Source: Paraphaeosphaeria minitans (Eukaryota; Ascomycota; Dothideomycetes; Pleosporales; Didymosphaeriaceae). Taken from it: a stretch of DNA of 64,000 nucleotides. Numbering within the stretch: the first letter of the stretch is position 1; the number at the start of each line of letters is the position of its first letter. Under the pieces are notes generated by a model. It was not told the origin of the DNA and did no database searches. It worked only from the letters and a program-made list of their open reading frames with translations. The stretch is from contig WJXW01000014.1 in assembly GCA_015832175.1 (NCBI GenBank), forward strand, positions 434,001-498,000. Direction: 5' to 3'. The position numbers were made by a program, and so were the translations under genes. Positions 55,257 through 64,000 of the stretch are shown here, one piece after another.

Positions 55257-55526
55257 GTGGCTCCTGCCGTTTACTTTGGCACCGGACAGAAGACTTCGCC
55301 CAGAGCCTTTACCTTGCGTCCCTATATCACATTCTGTGGGACCTCCATCTGCTGCAAACAACTCCATGCACGGGAGGGAGACAGCAGGACATACACTTCC
55401 GAAGCTTTCGAGTACTATCGTATGCTCGGGCCATCCGATCTGACGATCATTGATGATCATACTGGTTTTGAATCCATGTTGTGCCGCTTCACAACCACAT
55501 TGAGCCGCCTACCACTACGTATATAA
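55257..55526 (+). CDS. Possible exon of a hypothetical gene, 89 codons, no ATG
   Basis: An open frame with coding-like composition: V-A-P-A-V-Y-F-G-T-G-Q-K-T-S-P-R, then Y-T-S-E-A-F-E-Y-Y-R-M-L-G-P-S-D-L and a clean TAA at the end. The frame extends upstream to about 55209 without a start codon, so the 5' exon is missing or lost. No known domain. Confidence 0.3.
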   Translation: MAPAVYFGTGQKTSPRAFTLRPYITFCGTSICCKQLHAREGDSRTYTSEAFEYYRMLGPSDLTIIDDHTGFESMLCRFTTTLSRLPLRI

Positions 55527-56295
55527 AACCGATAGGCCATGGCGTGGAGGTTACTATGTTGCAAAGGAGGACTCTCAGCAACAATGAAACAGGTGCATAT
55601 GACTCGTAGCACTTGAACTCATAGACACGAGTCGACGACCCTGGGAGCGTAGTTCTTATCCAGGAGCGTTCGAGAAAGGTCTATCGTGAGCGTTTCGGGC
55701 ATGCAAGATCGAAGTAGACACGAGGATGGCGCAATACGGGTCAATAGCGTGGTTGACAAAAGCGGTTGTAAACAAAGATCAGGCTTCGGTGATCACATCG
55801 GCGCGTTACAGCAGCTACAAGATTTAGCGAGGTAGATAGAGGTGCGAGCAGATCCTATGATCTGGCAGGTGACGTTTTTCTCTGGTAAAAGATATCTATC
55901 CCGACTGTCGGCAGGGAAGCACGCTCACGGGCGAGTGCGGCGTTGTTGTTACAAAAACAACAAGAATCATGAGAACGAGCGAGCTGATCCGTCAGAGGTA
56001 GGACATTCAGTTTGACCGGGATGCCTCAGTAGAAGACCCAAATTCGCATTCCTGCCTTCGTTGTCCCCGACCCTGTCACTGACGACACATCTGTTTGCAT
56101 CCCCACTCCGCTCATGTCCCCTCCATTCATTCACTGCACGTCACTTCAAACCATGTGAACTTACAAAACCATCAACTACATAAAGAATCGCTACTATCAT
56201 TCTTACACCATTTACAGCTAGTTTCCTATAGTCTATGAAAACTCCCGTCCCCAACCGCTCATCATTGTCGATCCAGCGACTCAACCGCATTATTT
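55527..56295. other. Intergenic, no supported gene
   Basis: No protein-like frame. The last 100 bp (CATTTACAGCTAG, pyrimidine tracts) look like the 5' leader of the gene starting at 56296. Confidence 0.4.
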
Positions 56296-56792
56296 ATGCA
56301 CCAACTACCCATTTCATACATCTATCAAACAATTTCGACCGAAACCTTCAACGTCGAAGACGTCACTAAGTACGCAAAGGGTCGCCACCAGCTTCTCGAC
56401 GCTACAACCGACGCCAGTACTTCCCAACACGGCTAACAGTCCTGGTAAGCTGCTCGTGCATGCCGTTTACAGCCCCACAACCAACTTCTCGCAAGGTCGT
56501 CATGGGCCCTGCTGATACTGACCTGTTCGAAGAGCTGAAGCAAAAGGCTCTAAGCAACGGCCGTACTGTGTCCCGAGACCAGGTAGAGCACCGCGGCCAG
56601 TACTCCACGTAAGCTCCTAGAGCTACCGTTGTGAGGCGATAACTGCTAAAACCAGTCAGTTTCTTCGTCCCCGCCGGCTTGCAGAATCCGCTCGACGAGT
56701 ACAAGGGCGAGTGGTGGAAACACACGGTGGTGATCAGTGAGCATGGACGGCATGATGACGCGGCTGCTGCGGTGGACGTCACCATCATCTGA
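56296..56792 (+). CDS. Small hypothetical protein, 129 aa, three exons
   Basis: Exons 56296-56416, 56473-56608 and 56660-56792 with introns of 56 and 51 bp (donors GTACTT and GTAAGC; CTAAC and CTAAA branch motifs). The spliced frame reads MHQLPISYIYQTISTETFNV, then T-K-Y-A-K-G-R-H-Q-L-L-D-A-T, D-T-D-L-F-E-E-L-K-Q-K-A-L-S-N-G-R, F-F-V-P-A-G-L-Q-N-P-L-D-E-Y and W-W-K-H-T-V-V-I-S. No signal peptide or known domain. Third positions and spacing look genuine, making it the most intact gene in this right-hand tract. It is probably lineage-restricted. A minus-strand ORF over the same bases is a shadow. Confidence 0.6.
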
Positions 56793-57265
56793 GCTTAGCT
56801 TGACTAAGACAGATGACAAGGACCCAAGATAGCAGAGTGGAACGCTTGTCCCATGAGGTCAGACATAAGACACGACACGTCTCAGTTGATTGAGTGTGAA
56901 CAAGGCAGGCGAGACGCGTCTCGGGCGATAAAATTGTCGTGTGCTTGGTATATAATCCTTCCTTGAAGGTGACCTGGGTTTCACAAGCTCTACCCGGTCC
57001 AGGACAGTCCGACGTTGTATATCAACAATGCATACATATCTATATTCTGATATTATAGTGTTAAGTTTTCACTACCAGGGTGCAAAGTGCTCGAGTTTTT
57101 CGGATGAGAAGTGATGCTCTTCCCACCTGTATATTAACAGATTGTTATTGTTCCTTGTCTGTCAACTAAGTTCACAAGAGGAAACATAACCCTCAATCAA
57201 GTTCTTGGACTCGAACGACTACAAACACTACTCATACCCTTGTCGAGAACAAAGAATAGTTTACA
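56793..57265. other. Intergenic
   Basis: No ORF of note. AT-rich around 57010-57150; ends in an A/C-rich leader before the ATG at 57266. Confidence 0.45.
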
Positions 57266-57922
57266 ATGTCGTCATTGGTTTCTCGATTCCGTCGCACGAT
57301 TCTTATCAATATCTTCCGCCGCGACCTGACTGGTCGCATTGAAGACGCAGCCCCCCAGGCCCGTACAAACGTTAACCGGCGCCGCCAAGTGCTCTCCGTC
57401 TATGAGCCGGAGTTCACCAATATCCGCGTGCATGATGGTACCGATGGAGCCTGGTGGTGTGGTCGCTGCGGGCATCAAAGTGCTCTGTAGATCCAGAAAG
57501 GTCGCCATCCCCTCGGCCAGCTGTCATGTGGCCGTTGTGACCAAGTCTTCATCGAATGGGACGTGTCGACCAACGTGCTCTGTCATAAGGTCATTCCTGA
57601 CAAGTTTCACCCAGACTGGTTCCAGGTAGAAGAGGGCAGACTTGGTGGCGTAGTGTGCTCGGGATGTGGATCTACCCATCTTGGAGTCCGGATGGCCACG
57701 CAGGACGTGCCTGGCTACTCGGCTTATGAATTTGGTCCGGTAGAATGCCACTGCGGTCGCCGTGGAGGTGGTGGCTGGAAATTCTCTTGGCATTCTTTCT
57801 GCGTTGGGTCTTGCCGCGACTGGCAGGAAGATCGCCTAGGTGCGGAGGCAAAGGCGACGGAAGAGCGCTTGGACTCTAGGTTCCAAGCATATTTATTTTT
57901 CAAAGGTCCTTTATCTACGTAA
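57266..57922 (+). pseudogene. Double-zinc-ribbon family gene with premature TAG
   Basis: ATG 57266 opens MSSLVSRFRRTILINIFRRD, then the first ribbon half W-W-C-G-R-C-G-H (C65, C68). TAG at 57488 interrupts at codon 75, but the same frame continues with L-S-C-G-R-C-D-Q-V-F (C88, C91), completing ribbon one, then a second ribbon (V-C-S-G-C-G-S-T-H-L-G and V-E-C-H-C-G-R-R) and a K/E-rich end at TAA 57920. No intron can remove the stop without deleting zinc ligands. This layout matches fungal proteins annotated as probable double zinc ribbon, with unknown role, probably protein or RNA binding. L-TAG-I fits CAG to TAG. Confidence 0.75.
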
Positions 57923-59931
57923 GCCTGCTCACGAATCAGAATGAAATAAGCTTCCAGCAATGCTCCATACTCTATCACGGACGCTTTTGATAGAACGTTT
58001 TCTCGTTCTACACGTTATCTCATGTTTTACAAATTGCCAACTGTAGCCGAAGTTTAGTCAATTGAGATAATTCCCTTTCATGAATCGCAGCACAAGTGTG
58101 TACATGAGTACGTAAGGTATCTCTTCTTTAGTGCTGTACGTGACCAATAACAGACGTTCTATGTTATAAATTGTGAATACGCTTTGCCAACTAAGAAATC
58201 TCGCCATAGTATCCGTTGGAGTTTCACATTAGCAGCAGAACAAGCGGGTGCCCTAGGATTCCCCTAGTGGCGCGACTCGACATTGCATTAAAACAGCCCA
58301 GCATCGTTGTACCTGTAATTATCTTCTTATCGCAAGTGCCTATTGTAAGGCTGCAAACAGGTCGTGGTAATACGTGCGGGGGGTTGATGGACTCTCAGTC
58401 TGGGAAAGCAAAAAGCAAAAAAAAAAGAAATTGTCGGCTGCCGTACTCGAACAAAAGGTAAACCCGACCAAAGTCGGTAACCGCCAAACTCTAAGGTTTA
58501 CACCGGTTCACGGGATAATGCGTACCTCGAACAAGTACGCCACCTGTACCGTCTAAGGCCTTCAGTACCTTCAACAATCTGTAGACTTTCTAACGGCTTT
58601 ATATACCCGTAGAAAGAAATGTTATAGGGAATTTGGGTGAGTAGTTCTGCTCTGTGGTTAGGGCAGGTTAAGATAAATAAACGACAAAGCAGTGAGGGCA
58701 GGCACGGCAGGCAGGAGCACGGCCGGCATCGCACTCACAAAGTTGTGCCAGCGCGTAAACGGCTGCGTTACGATTATATGTGCTCTACGTGCCTTCGAAT
58801 TTGTGTAAACATGACACATCTTACGCCAAGCTCAACTTTCCCTCATCTTCAGTACCTCGCGCATCTCCCGCCAGTACCTACCGCAGTAAGAGTACTTCCA
58901 CCTTCGTCAGCGACTCCGCATCTCTACAAGAGCAGCCCTCGAAACGCTCGCAGAAAAACAGCTTACGCTCTGCTCAGATGATCTGCCATCATTATTAGCA
59001 CCGAACAGTACAACCTCCACTTCTAACAAACGCTTATGGCATGCGCCATACGGAATCGAAATTCCGCGTCCGAAACCTACAGCGCCAATACAAGCTCGTT
59101 ACAGTGATAAACACGATCTCCGGCTTCGTCTATCCTACGTCACAGCCTAAAAGACGCCGCTGAAGCTAGTCCTCCAGCACATAGGTCGCAAGTTTTGGTG
59201 GTACCTATGGTCAATGTTTCTGGCTTTGTCGCTAATAGGCGCATCCTTTTCTACGACCTGAACAAGCTCTCTAAACCGCCCTGATGAGCGCGAAGATGCT
59301 TTGTCGGGTCGCAATCCGAGTGCTCGATAACAGGCTGCTCCCACTACCACACCCATATAATACTGGATGAGATCGATACCTTAGATTGACATCAATCCCA
59401 CCTAAGCCCGGTGGGTGGTCCACTTTAGAACAACGAGAATTGCTACCCTTTCCACATAGTCATGCGCTAGAAAAGGACCATAGGCAAGCAAGCAGAGTCT
59501 CCTTGTCTGTAGACCAGACTCTAAGTAACTGGAGACAGCAACTTCCGGACAACAACTTCCAGACAACAACTTCCGGACAACAACTTCAGCTAACAGGTGA
59601 TTAGCTACGAGCGAGGGACCTACATGCTCAGTCTAATTGCTGCAATCAGACAAGAGCGGAGTTTTACAAGTCTCGATCCTAGGGCAGCTATGTAAAGTAT
59701 AGTCACAATCTAACAACTCAAGAGGCACGCAGCACTATATAAATATGCTTAATCCGCCTCAGTGCCTTTCGTACCACAATTATAACAATAAACCCAAGAC
59801 CATCATCGGTTGTTCTAAGATATAACAAATTCCTTCTTTGTTTATGCCAATGCGACCTACAGCAGCACGTCCAGCGGCCAAGCGTACCGCCTCCGGCCAC
59901 TCCACTGCCAAAATGTCTTATCTTCCCTTCT
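57923..59931. other. Relic-like tract, no supported gene
   Basis: Around 58850-59150 a plus-strand frame gives a protein-like stretch (E-T-L-A-E-K-Q-L-T-L-C-S-D-D-L-P-S-L-L, later W-H-A-P-Y-G-I-E-I-P-R-P-K-P) that opens after a stop and has no start, so it may be an exon or a remnant. The rest shows nothing. Confidence 0.35.
59539..59590 (+). repeat. 14-bp tandem repeat, 3.7 copies
   Basis: CAACTTCC(G/A)GACAA repeated three times plus a partial copy. Confidence 0.9.
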
Positions 59932-60363
59932 ATGAGCTGTCCGCTTGCCACGAGGACTGCCAAGCTGAGACTCACATGCAGTCTTTTCAGGGTAGACAGG
60001 CCCACAGCTAAGCGTTGCAGCGCATGGTGGTGCTGCCGTTGCCGTCACGCGAAACAAGTTATCCACTATTCTAGAGAACGTCCTTTCGAGCTTAGAAACT
60101 GCGCAAACTGTTACCGAGTCTCCTGCAGTGCGTGCTTGACGACTAACATCTTGGGACAGGACATGGTAGGTCGTCCTCCTTGTACCCAGATTGCGAATGT
60201 GGTCCCACACTATGACGACCAGGAATTTCCCTACGGTCTCATGAGCCAGAGGGCCGACAAATTGTCGTACGATCAGCTGGGTGTCCGAGTCTCAGTGGTC
60301 CAGTTCGATCAACTGCACTGCATCATTCGCCAGCGACGACGCAAAAGCGAGGTACGCACTTGA
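59932..60363 (+). CDS. Zinc-ribbon family paralogue, 143 aa, probably truncated
   Basis: From ATG 59932 (M-S-C-P-L-A-T-R-T-A) the frame reaches A-W-W-C-C-R-C-R-H (C34, C37) and F-E-L-R-N-C-A-N-C-Y-R-V-S-C-S-A-C-L-T-T-N-I-L, a close parallel to the first ribbon of the gene at 57266 in spacing and in the conserved W-W-C and T-N-(I/V)-L. The second ribbon of the family is not seen in this frame, so the gene is truncated or shifted after about residue 75. An overlapping frame begins at ATG 59845 (M-P-M-R-P-T-A-A-R-P) and may be an upstream exon. Possibly a pseudogene. Confidence 0.5.
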   Translation: MSCPLATRTAKLRLTCSLFRVDRPTAKRCSAWWCCRCRHAKQVIHYSRERPFELRNCANCYRVSCSACLTTNILGQDMVGRPPCTQIANVVPHYDDQEFPYGLMSQRADKLSYDQLGVRVSVVQFDQLHCIIRQRRRKSEVRT

Positions 60364-60676
60364 TCGGATTGACATCAATGTATTGGTGAATTCGAAAGAC
60401 ATGAGAAATAGAGTGCCTACCGGATTGGGGAATGTAGCGCGGATACTAGTGCTGGCTTTAGTGTGCACAAAGCTCGCATAAAGTATGTGTGTCGCCGCCA
60501 CCACCACAGTCCCAAGACTCAATCGAGTTTGACGCCACCAGCAACAAAAGCTTTTTTTTGGAAGGTAAACAGGGCGCGCAGTCCATGTATTTCGAGCTGC
60601 ACAGCTAAATTCAAACAATAGAAGCAATGGACGAGCGTGCCGCGAAGATTGCTTCGGCCCTGGAGCACGGTTTTGA

Positions 60677-61358
60677 CCAGCACCCGGCTCCGTTTGCACT
60701 TGGAGAACGCGATCTTCAGATTATGCCCCCAGCACTGGCCCCCCGTCGCTTCGCGGAGGTGGCCGAAACCTAGAGAGCACAACGGCCGCGAAGGTCTACG
60801 CCCCTGTCTGGGATTACCGCGGAAAAGACATCGACAACACTGACACGAGCGACTTCGCCAGTTTCCTCGCCTTCATTGGTCCTGTTCCGGCTCCGCCCAC
60901 CAAGATGTTTCGCTTCGGACTCGCGGACGGCCTAGAGAGCAGCGGCGTGCTCGAGTTCCTCGACATTGACTTCGACAATCCAGGCGCTGGTAAGTTATGG
61001 TGGTACTTGCTCCTCTTTGAGACGGTCTGATGGTGTGGTAGCGATCGATAAAGCCCTCACCAATCTCCAGCAGTCTGCGAGGACTATCCTTTGCACCTCC
61101 ATTGCCGACCAACGGCGCAACCTGCCTGCGGGTGCCTTCCTTCAGCCGAACTATATCCACCTGAAATCTGTGCTTGACGCGCACATCAAGCTTCTCTCCG
61201 CTTACAAAGAGGTGGAGTGTATCGAGATGCCGCTGGCGTGGGTCAGCCTGTTCCGAGCAGAGGCTGTCTTTCCAAAGGTCAACATAAACAGCGAGGAGGA
61301 CATGGAAATTATTCTAGCCCAAATAGCGGTATGGTGGGGTAAAGACCCAGGCAGCTAG
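60677..61358 (+). CDS. Hypothetical protein, 5' end unresolved
   Basis: Exons (60677)-60989 and 61042-61358 are joined by a clear 52-bp intron (GTAAGT...GGTAG). The frame reads S-D-Y-A-P-S-T-G-P-P-S-L-R-G-G-G, V-Y-A-P-V-W-D-Y-R-G-K-D-I-D, L-A-F-I-G-P-V-P, then after the intron a helical I-D-K-A-L-T-N-L-Q-Q-S-A-R-T-I-L and a C-terminus ending A-V-W-W-G-K-D-P-G-S. No ATG lies in frame near the left end; the frame opens after a TGA at 60674. A nearby ATG at 60628 is in another frame, so either a first exon is missed or the 5' part is broken. No domain recognised; about 209 codons. Confidence 0.5.
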
Positions 61359-61589
61359 GAGCGTAGTATGACGCTGGAGTAGCATGGCGTACAGCTGGGC
61401 TAGAAGAGCGGGGATAAACTTGAAAGAAAGCATTGTAGGTCTGGGGATTCAGGGCGATCAATCACTGCTATGATGCCACAACGGGGAGGAGTCACGTATG
61501 ACGCGAATAGTTATGCCTTGCTTCTATGCTACATTCTGCCTTCGCCTAACTTGACACCCAAACACTCTCCCTTGCCACGTGTCCTTGGA

Positions 61590-61958
61590 TTATGCCATGT
61601 TGTGTGGGCTTTGCAGGTCGGAGAGAAATTGTCGATATGCAGCGCTTATGTCGTCGGCTGGAGGCTGGTTGATGTGGTTGTCGAGGAGGTCGGCGAACGC
61701 TGTAGACGGCGAGCGCGGTGTGACGAAGATGGAGAGGGTTTCGGAGGAGGTGATTTCTAGTCCTCCAATGTAAGACAGCGGGCATATGCGTGAAAAGAAA
61801 GCAATACCTTCGATGATATCAAAAGAACTTGCGGTGCCCCGAGTATGCACTCTTTGGAGGGTGTTGGCTTGCAGTGCCATGCGGAGGAGTTGAGGGAGGG
61901 CGAAGAGGAATAGCCAAACGTAGGCGAGGCATGAGACAATATCGTCAATAAAGTGCAT
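61590..61958 (-). CDS. Hypothetical small membrane protein, 122 aa
   Basis: From ATG 61958 the frame reads M-H-F-I-D-D-I-V-S-C-L-A-Y-V-W-L-F-L-F-A and gives one likely membrane helix at residues 9-30. The C-terminal half is polar with F-A-D-L-L-D-N-H-I-N-Q-P-P-A-D-D. A possible GTATTG donor lies after D-I-I-E-G, so it could be a two-exon gene. No family known. The plus-strand ORF over the same bases has no protein character. Confidence 0.35.
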   Translation of the reverse strand: MHFIDDIVSCLAYVWLFLFALPQLLRMALQANTLQRVHTRGTASSFDIIEGIAFFSRICPLSYIGGLEITSSETLSIFVTPRSPSTAFADLLDNHINQPPADDISAAYRQFLSDLQSPHNMA

Positions 61959-62283
61959 GTTGACGGTGCGTGCGAACTGTGTTCGGATTTATGGTATGTT
62001 GAGAGTGTGTAGACGGGTAGGAAAGCGGCGTTTTGTTTACAGCTACAAACGGTCTTCAACACGCTCCACGCGACAGTGAGAGCGCGTCCGTGAAGCCACA
62101 AAAACAACGGCACCTTCCTCGAATTCTAGTAAGCATTTAAACAGATCAACTAGAAATACAAAAAACTCATGTTCTCTGCAGCATAGTAGCTAGCTATTGA
62201 TTAAGCGCTACTTGATTATCCTCTAACTGTCTTGATCAAGCTATTCTAATTTGTTTTTCGATTACTGATTTCCTTGACCTAGA
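61959..62283. other. Intergenic
   Basis: AT-rich with CTAGTA/TAGCTAG motifs; no protein-like frame. Confidence 0.45.
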
Positions 62284-62661
62284 CCAAGATACTGCCACGG
62301 AGCAAGAACCGCACCAGATACCGAGGCTTACACAGACGACGGAAAAGATGCGGCGACCGAGGATGACAACGACATGGTCACGGGCAGCGGAGACGCCCTG
62401 GCGGCTAACAATGAGGTCACGCAAATCTTCTTCTTCGAGCAGCTCAGGGAGTACCTCAGCAACGAGACCAGAATTTAGGGCTTCTCGGGGTTGCACAAGA
62501 GCTTTTTCACGGCACAGATTCACCTCGAGGGTTTGCTTCAAGAAGCGGGAACGTTCCTTGGCGAGCAGTCCAAGCTTTTTGCCAGCCTCAAGGACTACAT
62601 GCGGACTGATGAGAAAATGGATATGCTAGACAGCGCGTTCATAGGCTTCCTCGATAACTGA
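62284..62661 (+). pseudogene. Hypothetical gene fragment with in-frame TAG
   Basis: The frame reads D-T-E-A-Y-T-D-D-G-K-D-A-A-T-E-D-D-N-D-M-V, then F-F-F-E-Q-L-R-E-Y-L-S-N-E-T-R-I, TAG at 62476, and continues without a shift as G-F-S-G-L-H-K-S-F-F, L-L-Q-E-A-G-T-F-L-G-E-Q and D-S-A-F-I-G-F-L-D-N to TGA at 62659. Both sides are amphipathic and well coded. I-TAG-G fits CAG to TAG. The 5' exon is not identified. Family unknown. Confidence 0.5.
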
Positions 62662-63303
62662 AACATTGATTTATGAGGTTGAAGAACCGGGGAGAGGTGA
62701 GGTTGATGAGCTCTTCAAAAACGCTCCTCGAAGCTTGCGATATGTTTTCAACGACAGAAAGGTGGTGAGGGGGTAACGACTACTGTGTTCGAAGTACATG
62801 TCTCGCCCATGGAAGAAGAAGGTGTGAGACATCGGCAATGAGAAGATTCTCATTAGCTTTAAAATCTTTCGACTGTATATGATACCGGTAGAATCAACGT
62901 TCATCAATCACAAACATTATGTTCTCGGGCATACCGTATTCCAAGTTATATGCATTATCGGAATCTTGAAAAATAGATTAATGCTGCCCATTTACTGGGA
63001 AGCTCTTCCTCTGCGTGTTCCTTTCCCTTCCAGAAAACCTTGAGACCTGGAAGCGTTCGGAACGGGTGCTCACATGGAGAGGATTTTATTTTATTAGAAC
63101 TTCGAGGAGACATCCAAGGACTCCAATAATCTGCTTGTCCATAATACACACGTCTAGGGATGTCAAGACTTTTTGGGTTCTCACAGCTGTTTACGTCGCA
63201 AGACCTAAACTATATAAATTGATTCTCTTAGTGATCCATACCCTCGAGTGCTACGACAACTACTCTTCTATATAAACACTTGCAATTTTCTTACACAGCA
63301 CCC
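62662..63303. other. Intergenic, no supported gene
   Basis: Short ORFs only; AT-rich before the ATG at 63304, with a TATATAA-like stretch near 63269 that may be a TATA element. Confidence 0.4.
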
Positions 63304-63543
63304 ATGAAGATCCCAAAGAGAAAAAAACGTGGCCCAATTTGCGCCCACACAGCAGCAACCACCCCTCTCGCCTTCTCGCCAGCCCTCTCCGCCGTCCGTC
63401 ACATCGCCGAGCAAATCACCCCTCTCGAGGATCCTACGCAACCCAAGCTTCGGCGCAAGCGCGGGATCCGCAACCTGCGGGCCGAGCACGTCTTCGATGC
63501 GGAGCTGACTGGAAAGTACTACAAAATTTGCGCCCAGTCATAA
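63304..63543 (+). CDS. Small basic hypothetical protein, 79 aa
   Basis: ATG in good context (ACCCATGAAG) gives MKIPKRKKRGPICAHTAATT, a K/R-rich start suggesting a nuclear signal, then P-L-A-F-S-P-A-L-S-A-V-R-H-I-A-E-Q and Y-Y-K-I-C-A-Q-S at the TAA. It is short and could be the first part of a longer, now broken gene: beyond the stop, another frame (63600-63750) is protein-like (P-S-P-K-N-K-S-N-P-P-D-K-S, then L-D-W-R-M-G-Y-K-C-P-G-K-D). Confidence 0.45.
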   Translation: MKIPKRKKRGPICAHTAATTPLAFSPALSAVRHIAEQITPLEDPTQPKLRRKRGIRNLRAEHVFDAELTGKYYKICAQS

Positions 63544-63579
63544 TACTAACCACTTGATAGAGATAGGTCCCGCAACCGG

Positions 63580-64000
63580 CAATTAGGTTGCGATACCGTT
63601 TGGTCAGATGCGGAATATATCGGCTCCCGCTATTATGATTACGCCGCCGTCGCCTAAGAATAAGTCTAATCCTCCTGATAAATCTGGTAGATTCTTGTTT
63701 AGGCGGCTGGACTGGCGAATGGGCTACAAGTGCCCCGGTAAGGACTAAATGCCTCGCCCAGGGAAGTATGTTGATAATTGCCAGCAGGGCTTGGTCCCTC
63801 CCAGATCTTGGTTGGCTTGCTACTGCGGCCGGCCGCGCTATCTACAGCGCCCTACCTTACTGGCAGACGTCCTGGGGTACGCTCACCAGTTTCAGATAAT
63901 CGTTCCCACAACCTAACTGTATCAACAGGAGGATGTCGAACAAGACTCTGAGCAGGAGCTTGAGCAGTGTGGTAGCATTTGCGAGCAGAATCTCACCGAC
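63580..64000 (+). pseudogene. Relic running off the window end
   Basis: A frame with coding character reads I-T-P-P-S-P-K-N-K-S-N-P-P, then W-R-M-G-Y-K-C-P-G-K-D, a TAA, then in frame M-P-R-P-G-K-Y-V-D-N and L-A-C-Y-C-G-R-P-R, whose C-Y-C-G-R recalls the C-H-C-G-R of the second ribbon in the gene at 57266. Near the edge an acidic E-Q-D-S-E-Q-E-L-E-Q stretch appears in another frame. It may be a third, badly decayed zinc-ribbon paralogue. Weak, and cut by the window edge. Confidence 0.3.

Noticed and set aside
56402..56788. 128-codon minus-strand ORF
   Set aside because: Antisense shadow of the spliced 129-aa gene, whose splice sites and frame continuity are far better.

Overview
This is a 64 kb piece of nuclear chromosome from a filamentous ascomycete. 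The evidence is many short (about 45-80 bp) GT-AG introns, fungal gene families (cutinase, GH43_24 exo-beta-1,3-galactanase, DUF3074, an HMG-box protein with a SAM domain, LSM5), and no operons or bacterial signals. A Dothideomycete, perhaps Pleosporales, is my best guess from the double-zinc-ribbon protein family and overall gene style; this is inference, not proof. No tRNA, rRNA, CRISPR array or intact transposase was found. Splice models were made by hand from splice-site consensus and frame continuity.

Layout. (1) 0.8-7.2 kb: two small divergent ORFs, a GNAT acetyltransferase, a secreted cutinase, a conserved 238-aa protein of unknown function, and a GH43_24 galactanase gene broken by a one-base loss and a truncated carbohydrate-binding module. 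(2) 7.2-28.6 kb: a gene-poor tract. It holds diverged tandem repeats, a 137-bp tandem repeat beside a TA-flanked terminal-inverted-repeat element, one plausible small gene, and several gene relics, including the start of an amino-acid permease. (3) 28.6-52.8 kb: a conserved block with, in order, an AT-hook/chromodomain protein (-), a 217-aa protein (-), a 1558-aa P/Q-rich coiled-coil protein (-), a 274- or 247-aa protein (+), a DUF3074 START-like protein (-), a SAM + HMG-box protein (-), LSM5 (-) and a 1446-aa DEDDy 3'-5' exonuclease protein (+). (4) 53-64 kb: a second relic-rich tract with a decayed Sub2/UAP56-like DEAD-box helicase, an intact-looking 129-aa gene, and several lineage-restricted, often broken genes, at least two of them from a zinc-ribbon family.

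The conserved block contains ordinary housekeeping functions (splicing-linked LSM5, chromatin proteins, an exonuclease). The flanks look like accessory compartments where genes decay. Several relics carry single in-frame TAG codons, and some of these fit CAG to TAG changes, as repeat-induced point mutation (RIP) at CpA would cause; assembly error or stop readthrough are the alternatives to test.
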